Below, one piece after another: positions 28,208 through 36,281 of a DNA stretch of 64,000 nt. The first letter of the stretch is position 1, and each line of letters begins with the position of its first letter. Made by a program: the position numbers and the translations under genes. Source of the stretch: JAJYIW01 sp963781665. Its GTDB lineage: Bacteria; Chloroflexota; Anaerolineae; Anaerolineales; Anaerolineaceae. Below the pieces are notes generated by a model that was not told the origin of the DNA, did not search any database, and saw nothing but the letters and a program-made list of their open reading frames with translations. The stretch covers positions 310,001 through 374,000 of the forward strand of contig CAWAGA010000002.1 of NCBI GenBank assembly GCA_963781665.1, given 5' to 3'.

Positions 28208-28234
28208 CCAGCATTGCTCCATTCGGTAATAAAA

Positions 28235-28278
28235 TTCCCTCACCCCTTATCAGGGGGCATTGAAAGGGGGAGAGGGAA
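28235..28278. repeat. REP-like hairpin upstream of nagA
   Basis: TTCCCTC-ACCCC (28235-28246) pairs with GGGGG-AGAGGGAA (28266-28278), one bulge. C-rich against G-rich arms of this kind are typical dispersed palindromes. Confidence 0.5.
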
Positions 28279-28316
28279 GCTCTGACTAAGAAAAATCGGT
28301 CGCCAACGCCGCTGGG

Positions 28317-28619
28317 CTAGAGGGTCACCGCAGGGGCAGTCGGGCGGCGGCAGTAAGCCAAGTGGCCGCCAAAGACCCCTACACCCAGCAAAACAACGGT
28401 ACGGACATCGATAAAGATGCCGCTGCCGCTGATCCCCAGCAGGTTAACCAAAGCCCACATGATTATACCCGGGACGATCGCATAGAGAACGGTGAAACCA
28501 AGCGCAACCAGCTTCACCAGGGCTATTAGCACCAGGCTTACCTGGTGGGGCACACCATCTTCAGGCCGGGCGTGCAGCAGCACGATCCCAGGGACGATGG
28601 CGGCATAGGTGCCGGGCAC
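28317..28619 (-). pseudogene. Small membrane-protein fragment
   Basis: 100 aa from GTG 28619 with two clear hydrophobic helices (VLIALVKLVALGFTVLYAIV; VVLLGVGVFGGHLAYC). It overlaps the decayed DeoR gene in another frame and has no Shine-Dalgarno of note. It could be a short intact gene, but the overlap and the lack of a conserved start suggest the 3' part of a membrane protein fused to the regulator remnant by a deletion. Confidence 0.4.
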
Positions 28620-28830
28620 GCAGCGAGACCGGGGCCTTTGTCTGGCTGATTTCAGCTACATCCGCCCCACCATGGCTGCCAAAAAGCTGACGATTGGATG
28701 CCAGCCGGTCCAGATCGCGCCGGATGATGGCCTCGCTGACATCCAGGCATTTACTGAGGTCCGTAATCCTGACTTCAGCATTTTCAATAATCATAGAAAT
28801 GATCCGGCGCTGGCGAGATACAGTTCAGAC
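28561..28830 (-). pseudogene. DeoR-family regulator remnant
   Basis: Only the N-terminal winged-helix of a DeoR-type sugar-phosphate repressor survives: 'RQRRIISMIIENAEVRITDL' followed by SKCLDVSEAIIRRDLDRLAS and GSHGGA. The frame is open back to about 28830 without a good start codon. After residue ~45 the sequence turns into Arg-rich non-family residues and stops; the whole effector domain is gone. A position next to nagA is where a NagA/AgaR-type regulator would be expected, so this is most likely its dead copy. Confidence 0.65.
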
Positions 28831-28949
28831 CATACGGTTTCACTTCAATAAGAATATCGAATTCAATCGATAACCAGAAGTTAACATTTGATTAACCATG
28901 ATGGCTTGATTGTGTTTTACAATGGACCCATTGAAAAAAATAAAGGATA

Positions 28950-29693
28950 ATGACAGAAAGAAAAATGCGGATTTTAGTTTCAAATGATGATGGCGTTTAT
29001 AGCCCGGGTTTGGTGGCGCTGGCTACAGCTGCCTCCCGGTTTGGAGAAGTGCGTATCGTTGCGCCGGACGTCGAACAATCTGCGGTGGGACATGCCATCA
29101 CGATCCAACGTCCATTGCAATATCATAAGGTGAATATAGGGCCGCTTGGAGCTTTCGAAGCTTACCGCGTCAATGGCACACCTGCCGATTGTGTCGCATT
29201 GGGCTTGTACCATTGGAACGGGGCCGACCTGGTCCTTTCGGGGATAAACCTGGGCAGCAATTTGGGGAACGATATTTGGCATTCCGGCACCATTGCCGCC
29301 GCCAAACAAGCTGCGTTATTTGGCATCCGCGGCATCGCTTTTAGTATGATGCTGAACGGTGAAGAACCATCGTTCGAAAAACAACAGCCGTTCGTCGAAG
29401 AGGTCATTGAAAGTTTGATCCATGGAGAACAACCGCTTTTGGTCAACGTCAATTTGCCCAAATCACCCAAAGGCATCCGCTGGACGTTCCAATCGGTACG
29501 GTCGTACAGCGGGAAAGTGGTTGCCGGCGAAGACCCAATCGGTCGCAAACATTATTGGTTCTCGATTGTCCCGCTGACCGCGCCAGAAGAAGGCAGCGAC
29601 CGGTGGGCCATCGAAAACGACCTGGTTTCACTAACCCCCTTGCGGTTAGGCCTGACGGATGAAAAATGGCTCAAAAGAATCCAACCCTCGTAA
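28950..29693 (+). CDS. surE: 5'/3'-nucleotidase SurE
   Basis: 247 aa. The family signature is complete: RILVSNDDGVYSPGL with the metal-binding Asp pair, APDVEQSAVGHAIT, YRVNGTPADCV, and SGINLGSNLGNDIWHSGTI. It dephosphorylates nucleoside monophosphates in the cytoplasm. AAAGGATA lies just before the ATG at 28950; a second in-frame ATG at 28965 is also plausible. The 3' end overlaps the start of the GNAT gene by 28 bp in a different frame, which suggests translational coupling. Confidence 0.95.
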   Translation: MTERKMRILVSNDDGVYSPGLVALATAASRFGEVRIVAPDVEQSAVGHAITIQRPLQYHKVNIGPLGAFEAYRVNGTPADCVALGLYHWNGADLVLSGINLGSNLGNDIWHSGTIAAAKQAALFGIRGIAFSMMLNGEEPSFEKQQPFVEEVIESLIHGEQPLLVNVNLPKSPKGIRWTFQSVRSYSGKVVAGEDPIGRKHYWFSIVPLTAPEEGSDRWAIENDLVSLTPLRLGLTDEKWLKRIQPS

Positions 29694-30223
29694 AACCCAC
29701 CTCCTCCCAGCCAGGCCCCACAATCGATCCGGTAACGCCAGCCATCTTACCCATCCGGCCCGAGCAAGGCGCTGAAACTCGCCGCATGATCTACATCGTG
29801 GCCAACAGCATCTTCCACGATGCGCCAACCGGGGAAGATGCGATCGCCTATTACGGCCAGGTGTGGCCGCTGGTAGACCTGGACGACATCCAGGCTAATT
29901 ACATCGATGAAAACGGTGCCTTCCTGGTGACGGTCGTAAACGGGCAGGTGGTCGGCAGTGGAGCATTGAAGCAGCTGGAAGAGGGGATCTGCGAGATCAA
30001 GCGCCTGTGGTTCCTGCCTGAATACCAGGGGAAAGGCCTGGGTTACCGTTTGATGCAGGAGCTTCTGGCTATCGCCCGCCAAAAAGGATACCGGATGGCT
30101 CGCCTCGAAACAGCGCCAGCATACCAGAAGCGCGCCTATGAATTCTATCGCCACCTGGGTTTCTATGACATTCCCCGTTACGGCGACGAAGACGACGACA
30201 TTGGCATGGAGCTGGTCCTATAG
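29666..30223 (+). CDS. GNAT-family N-acetyltransferase
   Basis: 185 aa. After a Pro/Thr-rich start, a full GNAT fold is seen: 'AFLVTVVNGQVVGSGALKQL' strands, then motif A 'IKRLWFLPEYQGKGLGYRLM' with the acetyl-CoA loop Q-G-K-G-L-G, and motif B 'AYEFYRHLGFYDIPRY'. Substrate unknown, perhaps a small amine. The ATG at 29666 lies within surE (28-bp overlap), so translation is probably coupled to SurE. The unit ends at the strong terminator at 30288. Confidence 0.9.
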   Translation: MAQKNPTLVKPTSSQPGPTIDPVTPAILPIRPEQGAETRRMIYIVANSIFHDAPTGEDAIAYYGQVWPLVDLDDIQANYIDENGAFLVTVVNGQVVGSGALKQLEEGICEIKRLWFLPEYQGKGLGYRLMQELLAIARQKGYRMARLETAPAYQKRAYEFYRHLGFYDIPRYGDEDDDIGMELVL

Positions 30224-30287
30224 TTGTTGGGTCAGGTGATAACCATAAAAAATGTTAATTTAACACCGCAGTTTGACAACCAGGAAT

Positions 30288-30328
30288 AAAAAAGGCTGAC
30301 TCTTTCTATTTTTGAGTCAGCCTTTTTT
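30288..30328. terminator. Bidirectional intrinsic terminator
   Basis: A perfect 15-bp stem, AAAAAAGGCTGACTC with GAGTCAGCCTTTTTT, around an 11-nt loop. T runs on both strands serve the convergent surE-GNAT unit and the GH28 gene. Confidence 0.92.
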
Positions 30329-30367
30329 CAATTAAAGCCAATTGATTCGAAAGTTAAATTCTGCCGT

Positions 30368-31897
30368 CTAGGTAGCGTGTACAGCCTTTTTCGCCACCCG
30401 GGGTGAGCGTTCGTAGGGAACTTCAGCCTGGCCGGTGTGGTTGTTGCGCAGGATAATCTTTTTGGATTGTTTACCGCCTACGTGCAAGAAGGTTCCGGTC
30501 CCTTTTTGAGCCTGGCAGTTGGTGACAACCGCTTCATCGACGTTCTTGAAGTGGATGGCAGGTGCCCGGGTCCCGTTCGGCGCCTGGCGAGCAGAGACGC
30601 TGTCCAGGGTGAGGTTGGTCACATTTTCAACGGTTAGCGCGCTCTCCCACTTTTCCGAGAAAGGTTCGTCCCAGATGATCTCGAAATCCTTCATACGGAA
30701 GTTGCGCGCATTTTCGACCACCACCGCATTTTCCATCTTGCGCGGTGATCCTTCAGGATCATAGGCGATCGTCAGTTTCACATTGTCCAGGGTGACGTTT
30801 TCCAAAAGCGAATCGGTGTGACCGTGAATCAGATTGGTGCCATATCCCCGGGCGATCACATTGCTGACGAGCACATTGCGGATCGTACCGATGGTGGGCT
30901 CTTTGGATTTATCCAGGTTGGGATCGATCTCGCTGCGCCTGATCAAATTGAAGTGGATCGGGTCGCCGTCGCCCCACCAGAACCAGTCGTAACGGATGCA
31001 GTCGATCGTCAGATTTGAAAGGACCACGTTTTCCAGTACGCCGCCGTCGAAAACCATGAAGGCCAGGCCGCGGTTGGCTGAAGTGATGGTGCAGTTGTCG
31101 ATGGTGACGTTGCGGATGGCGTTGCGGTTGCCATCGCAGAATTTGATGGCGCTGGAAGCTGAAGAAAGCCGGCAGTTAGTCACGGTGATATTCTCGCAAG
31201 GCCGGGCCGGTCCATAGCCGGCATCGGAGTAGAACACCAGGGCGTCGTCGCCGGTGTCTATGGTGCAGTTGGAGATGCGCACGTCTTTACACCCATTGGG
31301 ATCGATACCATCGGCCCAGACGCCAGATTTGCGGCTGGTGCGGATGTAGACCCCATCGATCAGCAGGCGCTCGCAGCCCCACAGGTGCATGGTCCACGAT
31401 GGGGAATCGATGAAAGCCAGGTCGTTGATCCGCACGTCGGTACAGCGGATGAAGAGCACCAGGTGGCCGATCGAGTTGGCGGTCGGGAAAGCGCGCATCA
31501 ACGGCACACCTGCTTTCTCTGCCTGGACCTGGTTGGGATAGATATACCAGTCCTTCATATCGTTCATGCGCCATTCGTATTCGGCTTGCCCGTTGATTGT
31601 CCCTCGGCCCCCCAGGGAGATATGATCGACGTCTTCAGCATAGAAGAGCGCTCGTTGATCGAAGGTTGCAGGCTCTTTGCTGGAAAAGATGGTCGCGCCG
31701 GCTTCGACAAAAATCCTGACGTTGCTGCGCATGTGGATCGTTCCGGTAGTGTACGCTCCCGGCGGGAAATAAACCGTTCCACCGCCGGCGGTGGCGCACG
31801 CTTCGATAGCTTTATGGATAGCGCCCTGGGCGTTGTCCTCTTTATTCCCACTGGCCCCATAGTTGCATACGTTATAGACTGCCATGGCCTCACTCAT
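30368..31897 (-). CDS. Glycoside hydrolase family 28 protein (polygalacturonase-like)
   Basis: 509 aa right-handed beta-helix. Residues ~20-55 give the pectate-lyase-superfamily start (NAQGAIHKAIEACATAGGGT, then VYFPPGAY). The GH28 active-site strands follow: WADGIDPNGCKDV and TIDTGDDAL, holding the paired aspartates. The usual G-H-G and R-I-K blocks are altered (SSAIKFCDGNR), so specificity may not be plain galacturonan. No signal peptide is seen, so it would be cytoplasmic, which is odd for a pectin-degrading enzyme and suggests oligosaccharide substrates. AGGAGG precedes the ATG. It is divergent from the CDF gene. Confidence 0.88.
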   Translation of the reverse strand: MSEAMAVYNVCNYGASGNKEDNAQGAIHKAIEACATAGGGTVYFPPGAYTTGTIHMRSNVRIFVEAGATIFSSKEPATFDQRALFYAEDVDHISLGGRGTINGQAEYEWRMNDMKDWYIYPNQVQAEKAGVPLMRAFPTANSIGHLVLFIRCTDVRINDLAFIDSPSWTMHLWGCERLLIDGVYIRTSRKSGVWADGIDPNGCKDVRISNCTIDTGDDALVFYSDAGYGPARPCENITVTNCRLSSASSAIKFCDGNRNAIRNVTIDNCTITSANRGLAFMVFDGGVLENVVLSNLTIDCIRYDWFWWGDGDPIHFNLIRRSEIDPNLDKSKEPTIGTIRNVLVSNVIARGYGTNLIHGHTDSLLENVTLDNVKLTIAYDPEGSPRKMENAVVVENARNFRMKDFEIIWDEPFSEKWESALTVENVTNLTLDSVSARQAPNGTRAPAIHFKNVDEAVVTNCQAQKGTGTFLHVGGKQSKKIILRNNHTGQAEVPYERSPRVAKKAVHAT

Positions 31898-32028
31898 TAT
31901 ATATTTCCTCCTAAATCGATAAAACCTATATTACCCAGGAGCACCCTGAATATCAGTCGCAATTATAAATCAAACCAACTCATTAAAAATATGGTAAACT
32001 CATCAGAAATAAAGAGAATGCATTCCTC

Positions 32029-32079
32029 AGGTCTCAAAGGCGCTGACCAGTACGACAAAGCACTTGTGAGACCTTTTTT
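32029..32079 (+). promoter_or_regulatory. Terminator-like leader hairpin of the CDF gene
   Basis: AGGTCTCA-AAG (32029-32039) pairs with CTT-G-TGAGACCT (32063-32074), an 11-bp stem with one bulge and a 23-nt loop. It runs into TTTTTT and ends 5 nt before the ATG of the metal exporter. In that place it would stop transcription or hide the start unless refolded. It may be a metal-responsive attenuator; it matches no riboswitch class I know. Confidence 0.45.
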
Positions 32080-32084
32080 CGACC

Positions 32085-32990
32085 ATGGAGCATACCCAAA
32101 CCATGCAGTGGGTCCGCGATTACACGCCTCAACCCGAACGTAGAAGCCTGTATTCACAGGCTATTGCCATCACCCTCGCCGGCAACGTTTTATTGGCGAT
32201 CGGTAAAGGATTGGCAGCCTATCTCTCAGGCAGTGTCGCTATCCTGGCCGATGCGGCTAATTCGCTGTCGGATGTGCTCTATTCATTTCTAATGATGCTC
32301 GGGTTGAACGTGGCCCAGCGCCCGCCGGATATCTCTCATCCCCAGGGCCACAGCCGCTTCGAGCCTTTGATTGGGATGGTCGTTGCCCTGGCCATGGCCA
32401 CCGCCGGGTTTGAAGCCGCTCGGGCATCGATCGAGCGCCTCATCTCCGGAGGCCGGGCGGTCGAAGCCGGGCTTCCGACCATCATCCTCCTGGTCAGCGC
32501 GGCTATCAAGACCGGCATGTACCTGTCCATTCGCCGGATCGCCACCAAGGTATCCAGCCCCTCGCTGCGGGCAACCGCGACCGATAATTTAACCGACGTG
32601 CTCACCTCAATCGCGGCGATTATCGGCGTGCTGGGATCGCAGCTCATCAATCCCTTGCTCGACCCCCTGGCCGGCCTGGTCGTGGCTGCCTGGATCTTCA
32701 GAGCAGCCTTTAAAGCCGGAAAGGAAAACTTGCAGTACCTGACCGGAGCCGGAGCGCCGCCCGAGCTGCGCGACCAGATCATCGAGATCACCGAATCGGT
32801 CCCAGGTGTCCTCAAAGTGCATCATTTAATGACAGATTACAGCGGGCCGAAATTCGTCGTCGATCTGCACATCAACGTCGATGGCAAAATCACCCTCACC
32901 CAGGCCCACACCATCTCCGAAGAGATCACCACAAAATTGAACGAGCTGCCCGACATCGACCGGGCATACGTGCACATTGAGCCGATGTAG
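32085..32990 (+). CDS. Cation diffusion facilitator metal exporter
   Basis: 301 aa. Membrane domain of six helices with the CDF metal-site pattern: 'LADAANSLSDVLYSF' (helix II, ADxxNSxxD type) and 'LRATATDNLTDVLTSIAAI' (helix V, second acidic pair), plus the 'HPQGHSRFEPL' loop between helices II and III. The C-terminal ~85 residues are the cytoplasmic ferredoxin-like dimerisation domain ('GVLKVHHLMTDYSGPKF... HINVDG'). It exports divalent metals (Mn, Fe, Zn or Co) in exchange for protons. The Asn in the helix II site is more common in Mn/Fe members. The start at 32085 lacks a clear Shine-Dalgarno; ATG 32103 is an alternative. Confidence 0.92.
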   Translation: MEHTQTMQWVRDYTPQPERRSLYSQAIAITLAGNVLLAIGKGLAAYLSGSVAILADAANSLSDVLYSFLMMLGLNVAQRPPDISHPQGHSRFEPLIGMVVALAMATAGFEAARASIERLISGGRAVEAGLPTIILLVSAAIKTGMYLSIRRIATKVSSPSLRATATDNLTDVLTSIAAIIGVLGSQLINPLLDPLAGLVVAAWIFRAAFKAGKENLQYLTGAGAPPELRDQIIEITESVPGVLKVHHLMTDYSGPKFVVDLHINVDGKITLTQAHTISEEITTKLNELPDIDRAYVHIEPM

Positions 32991-33022
32991 AATCAATTTG
33001 AATGATTAATTGGGGGAGCAAC

Positions 33023-33043
33023 CCTCTCTCCCTCGGAGAGAGG
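33023..33043. terminator. Hairpin between convergent genes
   Basis: CCTCTCTCC and GGAGAGAGG pair perfectly around a 3-nt loop, between the CDF and S9-peptidase stops. There is no T run, so its termination activity is uncertain. Confidence 0.45.
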
Positions 33044-33057
33044 ATTAGGAAAAAGGG

Positions 33058-34962
33058 CTAAACGCCAAAGATCACATTTTGCAGCAAGAAGCGCTCGATG
33101 TCGGCGTAATAAGCCAGGATCGTCTCAGACTTGCGGAATCCGTGGCCTTCACCCTCGTAGAGTCTATAGATATGCGGGATCTTATGGGCCTGCAGGATGG
33201 CGACAATCGACTCAGATTGCTCGGGCGGGACGACCTTATCCGCCGCCCCCTGGAAAACCGCCAGCGGGTCACGGATTGCATCCGCATGGAAGATGGGCGA
33301 CCAATCGTGGTAGCGTTGAGCAGCTTCGGGCAGCGGGCCCACCAGCGAATCGGTGTAGCGCTCCTCAAACTTGTGGGTATCCATCGCCAGGGTAAACAGG
33401 TTGCTGACGCCGTATGAGCACAGACCGGCTTTAAACAGGCCGGGGTAGTGGATCAGGGCGTTGAGCACGGTATACCCCCCGGCGCTGCCCCCACGGATGA
33501 CCAGCTTGTGGGGGTCGGCCAGTCCCTGTTCGACCAACGCCTGAGCCCCGCCAGCCGCATCCTCAACGTCCAGGTTTCCCCACTGGTGGCGCAAAGCTTG
33601 CATGTAAGCCCGGCCAAAACCGGTGCTGCCGCGGTAGTTGACCATCAGCAAAGCGTAGCCCCGGCTGGTAAAAAAGGCCGTCTCGGCCGAGTAGGCGACG
33701 ACACTCTGCGAGGTTGGCCCGCCGTGGATGTAGACGATAGCCGGAGGCAGCCCAGCGGCCTGAAACTGCAGGTTGGTAGGCGGGTAATACATGCCGTGGA
33801 CAGTTGAACCGGCAGAAGCCTGCCAGGTGACTGGCTGCGGGACCGGAAGGTCGCCCGGGGCGATATTCTCGCCTTCACTCCGTTTTTCAACTGTGACCTG
33901 GCCTTGATGGGCAGATTCCTCACCCCCGGCGTGCCAGGTGATGATGCGGGTCGGGACTAATGGGGCTGAGGCGATCAAAGCCACCCTGTCTTCAACCGGC
34001 GAGACCGACAGCTGCGAAAACCAGGTATAAGGGCCAAGGTCAAGGTGAACGCTGGCGCCCGAATCCAGCTCGACCTGCCACAGGCTGGCAAAACCGGCGT
34101 CGTTGCGCAGGAAAAACAGGCGCTGGCTGGATGGACTCCAGCCGTAGGTGCGCACTCCCTGCACCCAGGCCGGTTGGGAAAGGGTCGCTTCTTCGACCAG
34201 CACGCGACGCTCGCCGGTCTCGAGGTTAACGACAACCAGTTTTTCCCACTCCCCCTCGCCAATGATGAAGCTGAGCCAGCGTCCATCGGGCGAAAAGGCG
34301 GGTTGGAAGACCGGCACATCGACATTCCCGGCGATCTGCTGGACGCCAGCGATTTCCGGCAAAATCCCCTGCAGGCGCCCCACCATCAAGCGGGTGCCAT
34401 CCCAGGGCATATTCGGATGGCTCCATTCGATCCAGGCCAGGCGAGTACTGTCCGGATGCCAGCAAGGCTGCATGTAGAAATCCGAGCCTTTGACCAGCCT
34501 GACCGGCCAGTTTTCACCCTGGGCATCCACCAGGGCGATGATATCCCGTTTTTCGACCGTGTGGACGTAAGCTACCCAACGGCCATCCGGCGATAAAACC
34601 GGAGAAGCCGCCTGCCCGCTGGCTGGCGTGATCGCCCTGGGCTGGTCGCAGCCCAATCCCTGGCGGTAAAGACGCCCGTCACGTTCGGCAAAGATGACCG
34701 TCCCGTTGGAGACGGTGAACTCGCCCCCGCCATAGCCCACCCCGCCGTGGGGTGAGTTTTCTTCGGTCAGGTCGCGGGGAGCGCCAGCTTCAGGACGGCA
34801 GACCAAAACGGCCCGGTCCGAACGACCTTCGAGCCACACCAGGCTATGGCCATCGCTGTCCCACTGCACGTCTTCAAGCCGCAGCCGGCCGCTCAACATG
34901 CGCGCCGAAATCGGGCTGGGCCACAGCCCATACGGGCGAGTTTCTTTTTGGGGTGGGTTCAT
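33058..34962 (-). CDS. S9-family prolyl oligopeptidase/acylaminoacyl peptidase
   Basis: 634 aa. The N-terminal ~370 residues form a WD/TolB-like seven-bladed beta-propeller (repeats such as ASPVLSPDGRWVAYVH and QPAFSPDGRWLSFI). The C-terminal alpha/beta-hydrolase domain carries the triad: Ser in GGSAGGYTVL, Asp in FQGAADKVVPPEQ, and His in EGEGHGF, with the oxyanion loop VYIHGGPTSQ. It is a cytoplasmic peptidase that trims short peptides or removes acylated N-terminal residues. CGGAG precedes the ATG at 34962. Monocistronic, convergent with the CDF gene. Confidence 0.93.
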   Translation of the reverse strand: MNPPQKETRPYGLWPSPISARMLSGRLRLEDVQWDSDGHSLVWLEGRSDRAVLVCRPEAGAPRDLTEENSPHGGVGYGGGEFTVSNGTVIFAERDGRLYRQGLGCDQPRAITPASGQAASPVLSPDGRWVAYVHTVEKRDIIALVDAQGENWPVRLVKGSDFYMQPCWHPDSTRLAWIEWSHPNMPWDGTRLMVGRLQGILPEIAGVQQIAGNVDVPVFQPAFSPDGRWLSFIIGEGEWEKLVVVNLETGERRVLVEEATLSQPAWVQGVRTYGWSPSSQRLFFLRNDAGFASLWQVELDSGASVHLDLGPYTWFSQLSVSPVEDRVALIASAPLVPTRIITWHAGGEESAHQGQVTVEKRSEGENIAPGDLPVPQPVTWQASAGSTVHGMYYPPTNLQFQAAGLPPAIVYIHGGPTSQSVVAYSAETAFFTSRGYALLMVNYRGSTGFGRAYMQALRHQWGNLDVEDAAGGAQALVEQGLADPHKLVIRGGSAGGYTVLNALIHYPGLFKAGLCSYGVSNLFTLAMDTHKFEERYTDSLVGPLPEAAQRYHDWSPIFHADAIRDPLAVFQGAADKVVPPEQSESIVAILQAHKIPHIYRLYEGEGHGFRKSETILAYYADIERFLLQNVIFGV

Positions 34963-35078
34963 CCTATACTCCGAATCAGGTAACAGACTATCGATAATTG
35001 AGATTCGAGATTGGAGAACCGTCTTTCAAACGAGTAGAAAGGACAATTCTCGATTCTCCACTTTCGATTCTCGCCCAA

Positions 35079-35408
35079 TCAACCCAAGTGAGATGCAAAC
35101 TTCTTGCGCAGCTTGTCTTCAGATTGCAAACCGCTCAGGCGCTCGACCGGTTCGCCGTTGACAAACAGCATGATGGTCGGCACCGACATGATCATGAACT
35201 TCTGGGCCAAATCCTGGGCGGCATCAACGTCGACCTGCATCAGGCTGGCCTTATCGCCCCATTCGCCAGCCAATTTCTTCAAAACCGGCTCGAGGGCCTT
35301 GCACGGCCGGCACCATTCTGCGCCGAACTCGACCACCACCGGTACACGCGAATCCAGGACCTGGGATTTGAAATCGTTCTCAGTCACTTCATGGATATCA
35401 CTTTTCAT
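35079..35408 (-). CDS. Thioredoxin
   Basis: 109 aa, usual thioredoxin length. Active site WCRPCK (CxxC) after 'VPVVVEFGAE', then the conserved cis-Pro in 'MSVPTIMLFVNGE'. It reduces disulfides in cytosolic proteins. I start at ATG 35408, where GAGGTAAAG precedes it; the longer open frame to 35480 has no support. The RP pair between the cysteines differs from the common GP and may shift the redox potential. Confidence 0.94.
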   Translation of the reverse strand: MKSDIHEVTENDFKSQVLDSRVPVVVEFGAEWCRPCKALEPVLKKLAGEWGDKASLMQVDVDAAQDLAQKFMIMSVPTIMLFVNGEPVERLSGLQSEDKLRKKFASHLG

Positions 35409-35546
35409 GATCTTTACCTCGCTAGCGTAATTGTACGACAGAATGGGGGTAAGACGCTCAGCGAATTGGTAAATTGGCAAATATCAATTTTGCTCCCTGA
35501 TTTGATTGACGTCAAAAAAGCTGCATGATAAAATGGTCAGGCTTCC

Positions 35547-35618
35547 GGGCGCGTAGCTCAATGGTAGAGCAGTGGCCTTTTAAGCCATTGGTTAAGGGTT
35601 CGAGCCCCTTCGCGCTCA
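35547..35618 (+). tRNA. tRNA-Lys (TTT)
   Basis: 72 nt. Acceptor GGGCGCG/CGCGCTC (one G-T pair) plus A discriminator; anticodon stem GTGGC/GCCAT (one mismatch-like G-T) enclosing CTTTTAA, anticodon TTT; T-arm AAGGG-TTCGAGC-CCCTT. CCA is not encoded. The 3' end runs straight into a tandem repeat. Confidence 0.95.
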
Positions 35619-35957
35619 CACTTTTTTTAACTCACCAGCGCTGCTTTGCAGTGTTTGGTTTAGGGTTCGAGCCCTCGCGCAGCACCTATGGGCTTCGCGC
35701 TCACACTTTTTTTAACTCACCAGCGCTGCTTTGCAGTGTTTGGTTTAGGGTTCGAGCCCTCGCGCAGCACCTATGGGCTTCGCGCTCACACTTTTTTTAA
35801 CTCACCAGCGCTGCTTTGCAGTGTTTGGTTTAGGGTTCGAGCCCTCGCGCAGCACCTATGGGCTTCGCACTCACACTTTTTTTTAACCCACCAGCGCTGC
35901 TTCGCAGTGTTTGGTTGTGGGCTCGAGCCCTCGCGCAGCACCTATGGGCTCCGCTTT
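35616..35957 (+). repeat. Four 85-bp tandem repeats abutting tRNA-Lys
   Basis: The unit TCACACTTTTTTTAACTCAC... begins at 35616, 35701, 35786 and 35871, a period of exactly 85 bp. The first two are nearly identical, while the fourth carries about ten changes. Each unit has a hairpin (CAGCGCTGC-TTT-GCAGTG) and a GGTTTAGGGTTCGAGCCC string that copies the T-arm of the adjacent tRNA-Lys, then CGCGCAGCACCTATGGGCTTCGCGC. A partial extra copy of the last block is at 36238-36265. The open frame running through it is an artefact of the period. Confidence 0.9.
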
Positions 35958-36281
35958 TAAACCCACCAATTCCACGTTGTAGCATAAGATTGATGGGATT
36001 CTAATCCCCTCCGCACTCTCTAACAGCTGACAGCTATCAGCTTTCAGCAATCAGAAAGGACCCACCGGTTGGCGGGTTTTATATTTTCGTAGGGTGCGTT
36101 TCCGAACGCACCATCACACGATCCTTTGGCTTCATGCACAGCCTGCAAAAGACTTATATGTCGCCAATACTACGGTGCGGTACCTGTACTACAATCCTAG
36201 TTTGAGCATGAAGGTTCGACCTGTGCCCGTAGGGCACCCTCGCGCAGCACCTATGGGCTCCGCACTCACTCAAATCGAGGG
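35958..36281. other. Repeat-rich intergenic region
   Basis: No gene seen. Contents: 'AGCTGACAGCTATCAGCTTTCAG'-like short repeats near 36025 (given in part), a weak C/G-rich hairpin with a TTTT tail at 36061-36080, a clean hairpin GGTGCGTT-TCCG-AACGCACC at 36093-36112, and an extra partial copy of the tRNA-Lys tail repeat at 36238-36265. Confidence 0.5.

Noticed and set aside
35525..35960. Long open frames with repeating peptide through the tRNA-Lys tail
   Set aside because: The frames exist only because the 85-bp repeat has few stops in that phase; they overlap the tRNA and have no start signal or domain.
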